The notes under the pieces: model-generated
Told to the model about the DNA's origin: nothing
Databases searched by the model: none
What the model saw: the letters and a program-made list of their open reading frames with translations, nothing else
In this document: positions 8,099 to 16,309 of the stretch, piece after piece
How the letters are laid out: the number at the start of each line of letters is the position of its first letter
How positions within the stretch are numbered: the first letter of the stretch is position 1
Program-made: the position numbers and the translations under genes
Assembly: GCA_910577315.1 (NCBI GenBank)
Contig: CAJTME010000004.1
Span: forward strand, 1-63,601
Source of the DNA: an uncultured Muribaculaceae bacterium
Lineage (GTDB): Bacteria > Bacteroidota > Bacteroidia > Bacteroidales > Muribaculaceae
Length of the DNA stretch: 63,601 nucleotides
Direction: 5' to 3'

Positions 8099-9498
8099 AG
8101 CACGAACTGATACACAGTGAGAACTCGCCGCGACTGCTTCTGATATTCGCTGGCTGGGGAATGGACGCAGACGTGTTCCGCGACATCCGACGCCCCGGCT
8201 ATGACGTCATGGTGGTTTGGGACTACCGCTCATTCTTCATCGACTGGAGCTGTACGGCATCTTATACTGAAATTTGCCTGCTCGCATGGTCGATGGGCGT
8301 GTTCGCCGCATCGCAGACCATCCAGGCCATCGACTACAAGACCACGCGCCGAATAGCCGTCAACGGAACCCTGCAGCCGGTTGACGACATGCTCGGCATT
8401 CCCGAGGCCATCTTCAACGGCACTCTTGCCGGGCTGTCGGAAGCGTCTGTTGCAAAGTTCAACCGGCGCATGTGCGCGTCGCGCGATGACTTCGATGTTT
8501 TCCGTTCTCATCAACCGTCGCGGCCCGTTGATGAACTGCGGGAAGAATTGCAGGCAATTGCCGACAGGCTCATCCTGCACACGCCATCGCAAATACGCTG
8601 GGACATGGCGGTGGTCGGGCGTGAAGACCGCATTTTCCCCGCAGCCAACCAACGCCGCTCATGGCAACAGAGCGACGTGCCGGTCGAGCTGGTTGACAGG
8701 GGACATTATTTTGACTTCCAAGACCTTATTGACAGACATTTCATCGACAAGCACCTTGTTGGAGAACGTTTCAGCGCCGGCACCTCAACATACACTTCAA
8801 ACGCCACTGTCCAGGTAGAAGTTGTGGAGCGGCTCTGCATGATGCTCAGGGACAACGGTATAATCCGCGAACTCGGACAATCGCCCAACGCAGTGCTTGA
8901 AATCGGCTGCGGTTCGGGCATACTCTCGCGCGCGGTTGCATCAATGATTTCCGACGCCCGCATGGTTATGTGGGACCTCGCGGCCCCGATGCCGGAAGGC
9001 TTACCGCTCGGACGGAAATACGAATTTTCAAACTGCGACGCGGAACTGGCCATAGCATGCGTCGCCCCGGAGAGTTTCGACCATATATTTTCGGCATCGA
9101 CGATGCAGTGGTTCAACTCTCCCGAAAAATTTCTCAGCAACTGCCACCGCGCCCTCAAGCCCGGAGGCTACGCCATCCTCACCACATACACCAGCGGCAA
9201 CCTGCATCAGATACAGGCACTTACCGGCAACGGGCTCCCGCTGCTCTCGGCTGACCGATGGACAGAACTCGCAGCGCGCCATTTCACGGTGGTTGACCGA
9301 CTGGCATACGAACGCGACCTTGATTTCGAAACTCCGCTCGAAGTCCTGCGACACCTGAAGCTCACAGGTGTCAACTCGCTCGGACGCTCGTCGCGCGGCA
9401 ACGTCGATGCCCGCGAGGTTATGAAGCGCTATCCCATGATGCTCGACGGACGCTATCATCTCACTTACCGACCTCTCATTCTTATACTGAAAAAATGA
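8095..9498 (+). CDS. BioG-BioC fusion: pimeloyl-ACP methyl ester esterase and malonyl-ACP O-methyltransferase
   Basis: A 467-aa fusion of both ends of the pimelate-making detour through fatty-acid synthesis. Residues 1-225 are a BioG (DUF452) alpha/beta hydrolase with nucleophile S66 in LAWSMGV, D178 in VVGREDR and H204 in DRGHYFDF as a plausible triad. Residues about 230-467 are a BioC-type SAM methyltransferase with motif I LEIGCGSGILSRA near 268-280. BioC methylates malonyl-ACP to start the pathway and BioG removes the methyl after elongation. The fusion is known from other Bacteroidetes. It lies between bioF and bioD with 4-nt overlaps on both sides. Confidence 0.93.
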   Translation: MKHELIHSENSPRLLLIFAGWGMDADVFRDIRRPGYDVMVVWDYRSFFIDWSCTASYTEICLLAWSMGVFAASQTIQAIDYKTTRRIAVNGTLQPVDDMLGIPEAIFNGTLAGLSEASVAKFNRRMCASRDDFDVFRSHQPSRPVDELREELQAIADRLILHTPSQIRWDMAVVGREDRIFPAANQRRSWQQSDVPVELVDRGHYFDFQDLIDRHFIDKHLVGERFSAGTSTYTSNATVQVEVVERLCMMLRDNGIIRELGQSPNAVLEIGCGSGILSRAVASMISDARMVMWDLAAPMPEGLPLGRKYEFSNCDAELAIACVAPESFDHIFSASTMQWFNSPEKFLSNCHRALKPGGYAILTTYTSGNLHQIQALTGNGLPLLSADRWTELAARHFTVVDRLAYERDLDFETPLEVLRHLKLTGVNSLGRSSRGNVDAREVMKRYPMMLDGRYHLTYRPLILILKK

Positions 9499-10142
9499 AA
9501 ACTCCGCTCACTCTGTTCCTCTCCGGTATCGACACTGACGCCGGTAAAACATACGCCACCGCCTATCTTGCAAAAAGATTCATGCAGCAAGGGCTGTCGG
9601 TCGTGACGCAGAAATTCATCCAGACGGGATGCAAAGACGATTCAGAGGACATTATAGCACACCGCAAGCTCATGGGTATCGACCTGTTGCCGGAAGACAA
9701 GGACCATACCACCGCTCCGATAATCTTCACCTATCCGGCATCAGCCCAGCTGGCCGCCCGCATCGACGGACGCGACATAGACATAAGCCTCATCGACCGT
9801 AGCCGCGAGATACTCGCATCAAGATACGATGTGGTGATAATCGAGGGCGCGGGAGGCCTGATGGTACCGTTCACCGACGATTTCCTCACAATCGACTACC
9901 CTGCCACAAGACAGCTTCCGGTAGTATTGGTGACAAACGGAATCCTCGGGTCGATCAACCACACACTGCTGTCGCTCGAGGCCATCAAGGCAAGAGGTCT
10001 CGAACTGCCCTACATCATATATAACAAATATTTCGATACCGACGAGCTTATCGCCGAAGATACACTTGGCTTCATACGCCGCTACGTGGCGAAGCATTTT
10101 CCCGGCACCGAAATCCTCGAGATGCCGGGAATGCCGTCATAA
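9495..10142 (+). CDS. bioD: Dethiobiotin synthetase
   Basis: A 215-aa P-loop enzyme that closes the ureido ring of dethiobiotin from 7,8-diaminopelargonate, CO2 and ATP. The Walker A motif GIDTDAGKTYAT is near the N-terminus, and IIEGAGGLMVPF is the typical central motif. Length fits the family (about 215-225 aa). It overlaps the bioGC stop by 4 nt and ends the cluster. bioB (biotin synthase) is not in this window and must be elsewhere. The next gene is convergent and its stop codon directly abuts. Confidence 0.96.
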   Translation: MKTPLTLFLSGIDTDAGKTYATAYLAKRFMQQGLSVVTQKFIQTGCKDDSEDIIAHRKLMGIDLLPEDKDHTTAPIIFTYPASAQLAARIDGRDIDISLIDRSREILASRYDVVIIEGAGGLMVPFTDDFLTIDYPATRQLPVVLVTNGILGSINHTLLSLEAIKARGLELPYIIYNKYFDTDELIAEDTLGFIRRYVAKHFPGTEILEMPGMPS

Positions 10143-10526
10143 TCACTTACCGACTACGGTATAGACGGCCTCGACAGGGGCGCTGGCCTCACCTTCAACG
10201 CTGAAAGTGCCCTCGGGAATCGTAATGGTCCATGTGCCGCCGTCGGTTATGTCAATGCCGTCGTCAAACACGATGAAGCGATGGGCGCCCCAGCCGTAGA
10301 TGGTGCAGGAATGGGAAGTCGTACCGTCAGTGATGGTTACCGGCATTTCTTCATCAAGGACTACATTTTCATCCTCAACCCCTGGAAAAGTCAGGCGGAT
10401 TTCAGGAAGGTAGTCCACAGACGCGGCATGCTCGGGATACAATGAGGGGACGGCAGAGCCGGCAGCGGCTGCCAACGCCGGAATCATCGCAAGAGCGATG
10501 CCGAGGAAGAGAGATTGGTTGTTCAT
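10143..10526 (-). CDS. Secreted protein with a single Ig-like beta domain, unknown function
   Basis: A 127-aa protein with a signal peptide (about 1-22, cut after an alanine-rich stretch). The rest alternates in the way of one small beta-sandwich, with TWTITIPEGTF near residue 99, a motif common in Ig-like domains of Bacteroidales surface proteins. There is no lipobox, so it is probably periplasmic or secreted. It sits 56 nt downstream of the barrel gene at 10583-11194 and may be read from the same message. Not recognised as a named family. Confidence 0.65.
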   Translation of the reverse strand: MNNQSLFLGIALAMIPALAAAAGSAVPSLYPEHAASVDYLPEIRLTFPGVEDENVVLDEEMPVTITDGTTSHSCTIYGWGAHRFIVFDDGIDITDGGTWTITIPEGTFSVEGEASAPVEAVYTVVGK

Positions 10527-10582
10527 AAATATTGCAGTTAACGGTTAATCATAGGTTTATAAAATCGTGACGGGAGCGCCTC

Positions 10583-11194
10583 TTAGAAGAAGTACGCCAC
10601 CTTCACCGTCCATTGGCGCGACTGGGCCGAGAAATCATCGAGCAGCTTGGTCTTAAGTGCATACGACATTCCCCATGTGTATGAACCCGTCACTTGCCAG
10701 CGGCGGAAAAGCTCGGCGCCGACGCCGGCCGTGAGGCCGAGGTCACCCCCTGAGTATTTGAACGCGTCACACCGTCCATGTGCGACCTGAATGTTAAACT
10801 CAGGACCGCCGAAAACGATAGGAGCGATTTTATCTTCAATGCCGTTGAGGCGCGTGTACTTGAAGCGGAAATGCACGGGAATCTGAATGTTGTGGAGATA
10901 TACGCGCTCGCTGCCGTAGCCTTCCGAGGCCCATATTTCTTTCTGACCGAGCTTGACCATCGCCCCCTGTTGGTTGTAGAGCAGTCCCAAGTCGATTCCG
11001 ACGCCTATGCCGGGAAACATAAGTTCGCCCTGAATACCAGCCATATACCCTACCTGCTGTGTCACATCGACAAGATCCTGTTTGAATACGAGGCTGTTGA
11101 GGGTCACGCCCACGACAGGGCCATATCGGAACTGAGCTTTGGCCGCGCCAAAAACGGAAAGCAATATGATTGATAATATCAGAAACTTTTTCAT
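10583..11194 (-). CDS. Outer-membrane beta-barrel protein (PorT/OmpX-like)
   Basis: A 203-aa protein predicted to have a signal peptide (MKKFLILSIILLSVFGAAKA) followed by about eight amphipathic beta strands and a C-terminal aromatic end (VKVAYFF), typical of small Bacteroidetes outer-membrane barrels. An in-frame ATG 13 codons upstream exists, but the internal start gives a clean signal peptide and fits the -7 box at 11211-11218. No ligand can be inferred. It lies between a terminator and the small secreted protein gene. Confidence 0.78.
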   Translation of the reverse strand: MKKFLILSIILLSVFGAAKAQFRYGPVVGVTLNSLVFKQDLVDVTQQVGYMAGIQGELMFPGIGVGIDLGLLYNQQGAMVKLGQKEIWASEGYGSERVYLHNIQIPVHFRFKYTRLNGIEDKIAPIVFGGPEFNIQVAHGRCDAFKYSGGDLGLTAGVGAELFRRWQVTGSYTWGMSYALKTKLLDDFSAQSRQWTVKVAYFF

Positions 11195-11210
11195 TGTCCT
11201 TATTTTCCGG

Positions 11211-11218
11211 CAAAGGTA
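11211..11218 (-). promoter_or_regulatory. Promoter -7 box for barrel gene
   Basis: On the minus strand this is TACCTTTG, 17 bp before the chosen ATG at 11194. It supports that start over the upstream one, which would precede the transcription start. Confidence 0.6.
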
Positions 11219-11237
11219 AGCCTTTTTTATCAAAGAA

Positions 11238-11289
11238 GCAAAAATAAGGTCTTTAAAGTCGTTAACGGCTTTAAAGACCTTATTTTTGC
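11238..11289 (-). terminator. Terminator with 21-bp stem behind the lipoprotein/barrel operon
   Basis: Arms 11238-11258 and 11269-11289 are fully complementary over 21 bp, and the 10-nt loop contains CGTTAACG, itself a palindrome. The stem ends in A/T tracts. It lies just downstream of the minus-strand gene at 11319-12695. Confidence 0.85.
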
Positions 11290-11318
11290 TTTTGGAATAT
11301 TATGCTTTCAGTTCCAGT

Positions 11319-12695
11319 TTAGAACGGGAAGTTCATGCCGAAATTGAGCGAGGCGTTGGAACTGAGGGGAGCCCATTGCTTGGTCACCTTTCCGAGGGTA
11401 TGGTCCATGCCGAGGAAGATGCTGAAACCGGTGTTATGGTAGTTGAGCAACCATCCGAACGAGGTGCCGAACGAACCGAAGGCCACGTTGGCATCGGCCG
11501 AGAAGCACTTGACAGGATTGACATTGGCCGAGAAACGCACTTCGCTCCACGAGTAGCGGCCCTGAATACGGGTTGAGCTCAGGACACCGAAATGAAGTTT
11601 GCGGTAGTAAGGCAATGTGTAGTCTACGCCGAAATTGAGTGTGGCGGCCAGGCCGTAGGTGCGGCAGCCGATATTGCCGTTGTCGGTGAGCTGGTACAGT
11701 TCCTCAAACTGGTTGCGCAGGCGCTTCCATTCGCTCGAGAACGAGTTGTCGGCATCGTCGTTGGCATTGAACGTGAAGGCGTCGGTGTTGACGGTCTGGG
11801 TGCCGTTGGTCGAAGCATGGCGTGTGTTGCTGTAAGAGATCCAGCCGAGGTCGAGGGCTGCGGCCGAGAACTTGAAATCGCGCCATTCATAGTTAGCACC
11901 GAGGTCAAAGGCCATACCGAAACCATTGGGGCCGATGCTGCCGTCGCCGTCAAGATTCATGCCCGACACATACTCGCGGCCCTGCTTGTTGGTGTCGTGC
12001 TCATACTGGAAGCCACCGATGTTCGCGTAGATGTCTGCGTTGGTCTGGCCGATCCATGCGTCTTCGCCGAGGGTCAGGTTCGCTTCGTTGAAGCGGGCGT
12101 CGACACTAGCGATACCGATGAGGAATTTGACCGCAGCACCCGCACGGAGGCCGGGTACCTGCTTGATGTCGCGGGAGTGGCCGAAGGCAAGCTCTGCATA
12201 GCCGCGTGCCGATGCGGTCACATCCTTGATGTCATAGGTGCGGTTGCTGACGCCTTCCTTTATGAGGGAGAACAGCGACTTGGGCACGATGGCGCCGACA
12301 TTGGCACGGGCATTGATGGAGACGGTGTTGTAACCGCCCCATGCGCCCCAGCCTCCCGAGAGGATGTTGACCTTGATGTCAGAGCCGATGCGGTTCTTGT
12401 TCTTGAATTTCTTCATGGCTTCGTCAACACCGATGCCGGGGTTGGTGAACAGCACCGTGCGGCCGTCAAGATTGTATATCACGCTCGACAGATGCAGGTT
12501 GCCACGCACGGCAAGGTTGAGGTTGCCGAGGGCAGGCATCGACACGAAGTTGCGGTCGTTGCCAAAGGCGGGGTTCATCTGGTAGCGGTAGTTGTAATTA
12601 TCGAGAAAATAACCCGATGTGGTGTTTTGGGCAGTCGCGCCCATTGCGGCGGCCACCATGCCACCGAAAATAAGAGTGCGGATAATCTTTTTCAT
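11319..12695 (-). CDS. Secreted beta-barrel protein, probably DUF5723 family
   Basis: A 458-aa protein with a signal peptide (about 1-22, ending ATAQ) and an outer-membrane-barrel-like series of alternating strands finishing in LNFGMNFPF. The early YNYRYQMNPAFG segment and length resemble the DUF5723 family found in Bacteroidetes. Its molecular role is unknown, and assembly or display of the partner lipoprotein is only a guess. It follows the 608-aa lipoprotein gene by 15 nt, so the two are one transcription unit ending in the 21-bp terminator. Confidence 0.72.
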   Translation of the reverse strand: MKKIIRTLIFGGMVAAAMGATAQNTTSGYFLDNYNYRYQMNPAFGNDRNFVSMPALGNLNLAVRGNLHLSSVIYNLDGRTVLFTNPGIGVDEAMKKFKNKNRIGSDIKVNILSGGWGAWGGYNTVSINARANVGAIVPKSLFSLIKEGVSNRTYDIKDVTASARGYAELAFGHSRDIKQVPGLRAGAAVKFLIGIASVDARFNEANLTLGEDAWIGQTNADIYANIGGFQYEHDTNKQGREYVSGMNLDGDGSIGPNGFGMAFDLGANYEWRDFKFSAAALDLGWISYSNTRHASTNGTQTVNTDAFTFNANDDADNSFSSEWKRLRNQFEELYQLTDNGNIGCRTYGLAATLNFGVDYTLPYYRKLHFGVLSSTRIQGRYSWSEVRFSANVNPVKCFSADANVAFGSFGTSFGWLLNYHNTGFSIFLGMDHTLGKVTKQWAPLSSNASLNFGMNFPF

Positions 12696-12710
12696 AATGG
12701 CAATGCTGGC

Positions 12711-14537
12711 TTAGAATTCTTTTTCATAATAGCCGCTCACACGTGCGCGGATGTGTTCGAGGGTAATGGTCTGGGCGGGAGACAGGGTTTCGGGGCTCTC
12801 CGAAACGACGGTAGCGCGGAATGTCACGCCGTCAAGGTGTGTCACGACAGCGTCGCCGGTAGTTTCCAACTTGATAACGATGTCGGATGTCTGTCCTGCC
12901 ACAAGCTCGGTCGAGCTGAGTTTAACGCCGGGGATGGGCTTGCCGTCAACCCCGAGCACATCGCCAGAGAGAGTCACGTTTACCGGGCAGCCGTTTGTGG
13001 CTGTGGCCGACACTTCCATCGCTGTGATGGTAAGGGCATCCACGTCCTCGTCGTTCCAACCGTCCTCGGTGTCGGTGTAGACAATAACCGAACCTTTCTC
13101 CAGAGCCAGAGGAGCGATAAGCTCATACTTGCCGTCGATACCGGGGATAGTACGGCCTATTTCAAAGTCCTCCACATCCGATTCAGGAATACAGGGGTCA
13201 ACGAGGCTGATTCCGATAGTCTTCGGAAGTCCCTTGACCTGAGGAGCGGCAGGGTCGCCGCCAAGGATATAGCTGAGATTTGTGAAGGGCACATATTTTG
13301 GAGCCGGCGACACGTATGCCGAGGGAATCGTCCACTCGTCTGATTCGGCGGTGGGAGTGAGCACGAAGTTCATCTTGGCTACGTCGGGGTTAGCACCTTC
13401 CGAATAAGGAATAGTGAAGCTCTGATTGTTGAGGCTGTAAGACAGCGGAGCCTGGCCGTCACGGAACGCAGTGAGGGTTAGGCCGGTCTCGCAATTGAGT
13501 TTGTCGCTCGACACAGGGTTGTTTACATTCAGATAAATCTGCGGATTGGCGAGGCTGATTACGGTCTCGTCGCCTGCGAGGAAATCAGGTATGTCGGAAA
13601 GCGACACGGGGTCGATGTCCATGCCCTCGAGAGTGTAATGCACCTTGCCGGTGAAAGCATTGACGGTCATGTCGTCGATAGAATACGACACGCGGAATTT
13701 CAGCTTCTCGGGAAGAGGCATGGGAACACCGTTGGCATCCTTTTTGGGATTGATGGTGAGAACACCGCTTTTAACACGGAACTGGCCGTCGAAGAAAAGC
13801 TGGCTGTTTTCAATATGGCAACCGTTGTCCTCGAAGTTTATGGCGGTAGCCACAAGCTGGGCATCAGCCACATTACCCACCACATCCTGCATGTTGATGG
13901 TCCATATACCGCTTACGGGGTCATATGCTCCCGAAGTCAGGTCATGATCAATCGTAAGTCCATAGGGCATCTGTATTCTCATATCCTTGAAGAACATGCG
14001 GTCAACCTTCCCGTCGACATTGAGGGCTTGCAGATGAACCTTGAAGGTCATCGGATCAACCTTGGCCGACACGAGCTCTACAATTGATTTATCGACATTC
14101 TCGGCATGGTAAGAGAAATCATTACCCATCTCGACGATGTTATATTGGCACGAATAGTCGTCGGCCACCGAGCCGGCACGACGGCGTGCATCGTTTTCGG
14201 CCTGAATCTGGTCAAGGTCGCGCTCGGTGGGATTGAGAACCGGCGCATCAGCAGTCACTTTCTCAATAAAAATATCCTTCGAATCGAAGGTTCCTTCGTC
14301 AGAGAAAGCATAGAATTCCTTATCTCCGATTTTAACAGGCTTGATTTTGCTGTCCTCATCAAAAGTAATGATATCCGAAAGCGTCACGGCATCAATATTG
14401 ACCGGCAGCACAAGGTCGTTGACCTGAATACGTGTAGTGGTATCGATGTCAGAGAGGTCGTACTTGTCGTCGACACAACCTGTCAAGCCCACAACCGCTG
14501 AGGCTGCGGCAGCGCAGCACAGAAATTTAGACTTCAT
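12711..14537 (-). CDS. Large lipoprotein of unknown function
   Basis: A 608-aa lipoprotein with signal peptide and lipobox VGLTGC (C21), followed by VDDKYDLSD, an acidic stretch consistent with surface export in Bacteroidetes. The mature part looks like several beta-sandwich domains (repeated strand patterns such as LQINGxL-like and TLSGDV segments). No catalytic motif was recognised. It is the first gene of a two-gene unit with the barrel protein. The -7/-33 promoter lies 86-116 bp upstream, leaving a leader of about 80 nt. Confidence 0.7.
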   Translation of the reverse strand: MKSKFLCCAAAASAVVGLTGCVDDKYDLSDIDTTTRIQVNDLVLPVNIDAVTLSDIITFDEDSKIKPVKIGDKEFYAFSDEGTFDSKDIFIEKVTADAPVLNPTERDLDQIQAENDARRRAGSVADDYSCQYNIVEMGNDFSYHAENVDKSIVELVSAKVDPMTFKVHLQALNVDGKVDRMFFKDMRIQMPYGLTIDHDLTSGAYDPVSGIWTINMQDVVGNVADAQLVATAINFEDNGCHIENSQLFFDGQFRVKSGVLTINPKKDANGVPMPLPEKLKFRVSYSIDDMTVNAFTGKVHYTLEGMDIDPVSLSDIPDFLAGDETVISLANPQIYLNVNNPVSSDKLNCETGLTLTAFRDGQAPLSYSLNNQSFTIPYSEGANPDVAKMNFVLTPTAESDEWTIPSAYVSPAPKYVPFTNLSYILGGDPAAPQVKGLPKTIGISLVDPCIPESDVEDFEIGRTIPGIDGKYELIAPLALEKGSVIVYTDTEDGWNDEDVDALTITAMEVSATATNGCPVNVTLSGDVLGVDGKPIPGVKLSSTELVAGQTSDIVIKLETTGDAVVTHLDGVTFRATVVSESPETLSPAQTITLEHIRARVSGYYEKEF

Positions 14538-14622
14538 AATTTGAGGTAGAAATGTATTATAATGATTTATTTCCTATTATTTAGGGGTTGTTAATTTAGG
14601 TCTTTTGAAAAACGCACAGGTG

Positions 14623-14653
14623 CAAAGTTAGTAAAAAATGTCAATAATTCCAA
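14623..14653 (-). promoter_or_regulatory. Promoter (-33/-7) for lipoprotein-barrel operon
   Basis: Minus strand TAACTTTG (14630-14623) with TTG (14653-14651) 20 bp upstream, a full Bacteroidetes consensus promoter. It gives about 80 nt of leader before the ATG at 14537. Confidence 0.75.
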
Positions 14654-14678
14654 ACAACACACAAAAATATCCAATTTT

Positions 14679-15146
14679 TCATCCTAAGGTCTTGCTACAT
14701 AACTCATCATAGGAAGGCAGCCCCTTTAAAAAGGAGTAACCGTCACCGTCAAAGCGGCAACAAAAGTGGCGTAAGCCATTAGAAACCATCAGATAGTGTG
14801 CCCCCGCCACCGAATTATAGCGTGCTATCTGGTCAAACACCCGGGATGTTATCTCAACATCCGTACGCTTGTATTCAACGATGCACACCGGGCGCAAGTC
14901 GCGCGAGTAAACCACGGTGTCACACCTGCGCCGCGTGCCGTTAAGGGTCATTCCCACCTCATTTGCGACCATCGACGGCGGATAACCCAAAAATTCCACA
15001 AGATAATGCACGAAATGCTGGCGCACCCATTCCTCCGGCGTCAGCACAAGCCACTTGCACCGCTGCGGGTCGTACACCTGCACCTGTCCGTCGGGCATAC
15101 GTCTCAATTTTATTTCGTAAGGTGGCAGATTTAGCCTGTCAAACAT
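14679..15146 (-). CDS. Stand-alone HsdR N-terminal domain protein (PD-(D/E)xK nuclease-like)
   Basis: A 155-aa protein made only of the type I restriction R-subunit N-terminal domain (HSDR_N, PF13588-like). The nuclease-type core is seen in RRRCDTVVY and CIVEYKRTD, giving an Asp...Glu-x-Lys pattern near residues 75-95. There is no helicase region and no hsdM/hsdS nearby, so it is not a working type I system. It is divergent from holA, whose start is 74 bp away, which suggests a role in DNA metabolism, but this is inference. Confidence 0.82.
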   Translation of the reverse strand: MFDRLNLPPYEIKLRRMPDGQVQVYDPQRCKWLVLTPEEWVRQHFVHYLVEFLGYPPSMVANEVGMTLNGTRRRCDTVVYSRDLRPVCIVEYKRTDVEITSRVFDQIARYNSVAGAHYLMVSNGLRHFCCRFDGDGYSFLKGLPSYDELCSKTLG

Positions 15147-15220
15147 TTTTATCAGGTGAAATTATCAGGGTTTGCAAAAAACTGCGTAAATTTACACAAA
15201 TTTCATCAAACCCACCAAAT

Positions 15221-16261
15221 ATGGCAACTCCGGCAACAACATTTGAATCTCTCAGCCGCTCGCTCGCGGCCGGCGACTTCCGTCCCGTCTACATCCTGCA
15301 CGGCGAGGAGGGTTATTACATCGACCGCCTCGTGAAGATGTTCGAGAGGATTCTGCCGGAAGAGGACCGCGAATATGGCCTGACCAACATGTACGCGCCA
15401 CAGATTGCCGATCCGCAGGCCATAATCGACGCATGCCGCCAGATGCCGATGATGACCGAGCGCCAGGTGATTATAGTGCGCGAGGCTCAATCAGTAAAAG
15501 GAGAATATATAGATAAACTCGCAAGATACGCCGCCGCCCCCACTCCGACGACAATCCTGGTTGTGGCGGCCCGCGGTGACAAGCTCAAGGGAAAGGATTT
15601 TGCCAAAGCCGTGAAAGCAGCCGGAGGCGTAATATATGAATCGCCGCGATTGTGGCCGAGCAACATTCCGCCGCTGCTGTCTGCTTATATTAAGGAGAAA
15701 GGACTGCGCGCCGATGCCAAAGCCGTCGAAATGCTCGGAGAATACATCGGGACCAATCTCAGCCGCCTGTATAACGAAGTTGACAAACTTGCCGAAATCC
15801 TGCCGAAGGGCGCAACAGTTACGCCCGAAGTCATAGAACGCAATATAGGCATAAGCAAGGATTATAATAATTTTGAACTTATCGATGCCGTCGCCACCCG
15901 CGATATCGCAAAAATGATGCGCATCGGAGCTTATTTCGAGGCCAATCCCAAACAAAATCCATTCATGGTGACAGCGGCCTCGCTGTTCAGCTTCTTCGCC
16001 GACCTCCTGCAAGGTTTCTACTCGAAGGATCGCTCGGAACGCGGACTGCAGCAGGAACTGGGCCTCAACAATTCGTTCGCCGCAAAACGCATAAAGAGCG
16101 GCATGGCCAGCTACAATGCGTTTCAGGTCATTGAAATACTCGATGCCATCCGCCGCTATGACGCAATGAGCAAGGGCAGCGGTTCACGCCAAGACCCATA
16201 CAAAATGCTCAACGACCTGCTGTTCCACATCGCCACCGCCCCCGGCAGACTGCCAGTTTAA
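15221..16261 (+). CDS. holA: DNA polymerase III delta subunit
   Basis: A 346-aa clamp-loader subunit that opens the sliding clamp. The start MATPATTFESL was chosen because the longer frame upstream overlaps the divergent gene and its promoter region. The N-terminal domain carries RPVYILHGEEGYYIDR, typical of delta subunits, followed by the AAA+ middle region (IIVREAQSVKGE) and a helical C-terminal collar domain. Length matches the family (about 340-345 aa). It ends against a convergent class A PBP gene with a 32-bp palindrome between them. Confidence 0.92.
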   Translation: MATPATTFESLSRSLAAGDFRPVYILHGEEGYYIDRLVKMFERILPEEDREYGLTNMYAPQIADPQAIIDACRQMPMMTERQVIIVREAQSVKGEYIDKLARYAAAPTPTTILVVAARGDKLKGKDFAKAVKAAGGVIYESPRLWPSNIPPLLSAYIKEKGLRADAKAVEMLGEYIGTNLSRLYNEVDKLAEILPKGATVTPEVIERNIGISKDYNNFELIDAVATRDIAKMMRIGAYFEANPKQNPFMVTAASLFSFFADLLQGFYSKDRSERGLQQELGLNNSFAAKRIKSGMASYNAFQVIEILDAIRRYDAMSKGSGSRQDPYKMLNDLLFHIATAPGRLPV

Positions 16262-16277
16262 ATAATGCACAATTCAT

Positions 16278-16309
16278 GATGCACGATGCACAATTGTGCA
16301 TTGTGCATC
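16278..16309. repeat. Near-perfect 32-bp palindrome (REP-like unit)
   Basis: Two 16-nt arms around GCACAATTGTGC differ at one position. The flank 16265-16280 adds a further ATGCACAATTCATGAT unit. It lies between convergent genes and reaches the PBP stop codon, so it may act as a terminator, but it lacks a T-tract. Related units occur at 25691-25724, 30312-30328 and 30397-30424. Confidence 0.7.

Noticed and set aside
11592..13343. 583-codon plus-strand frame opposite the lipoprotein and barrel genes
   Set aside because: Low-complexity valine- and glycine-rich translation, no start signal, and it is antisense to two genes with signal peptides and a promoter.
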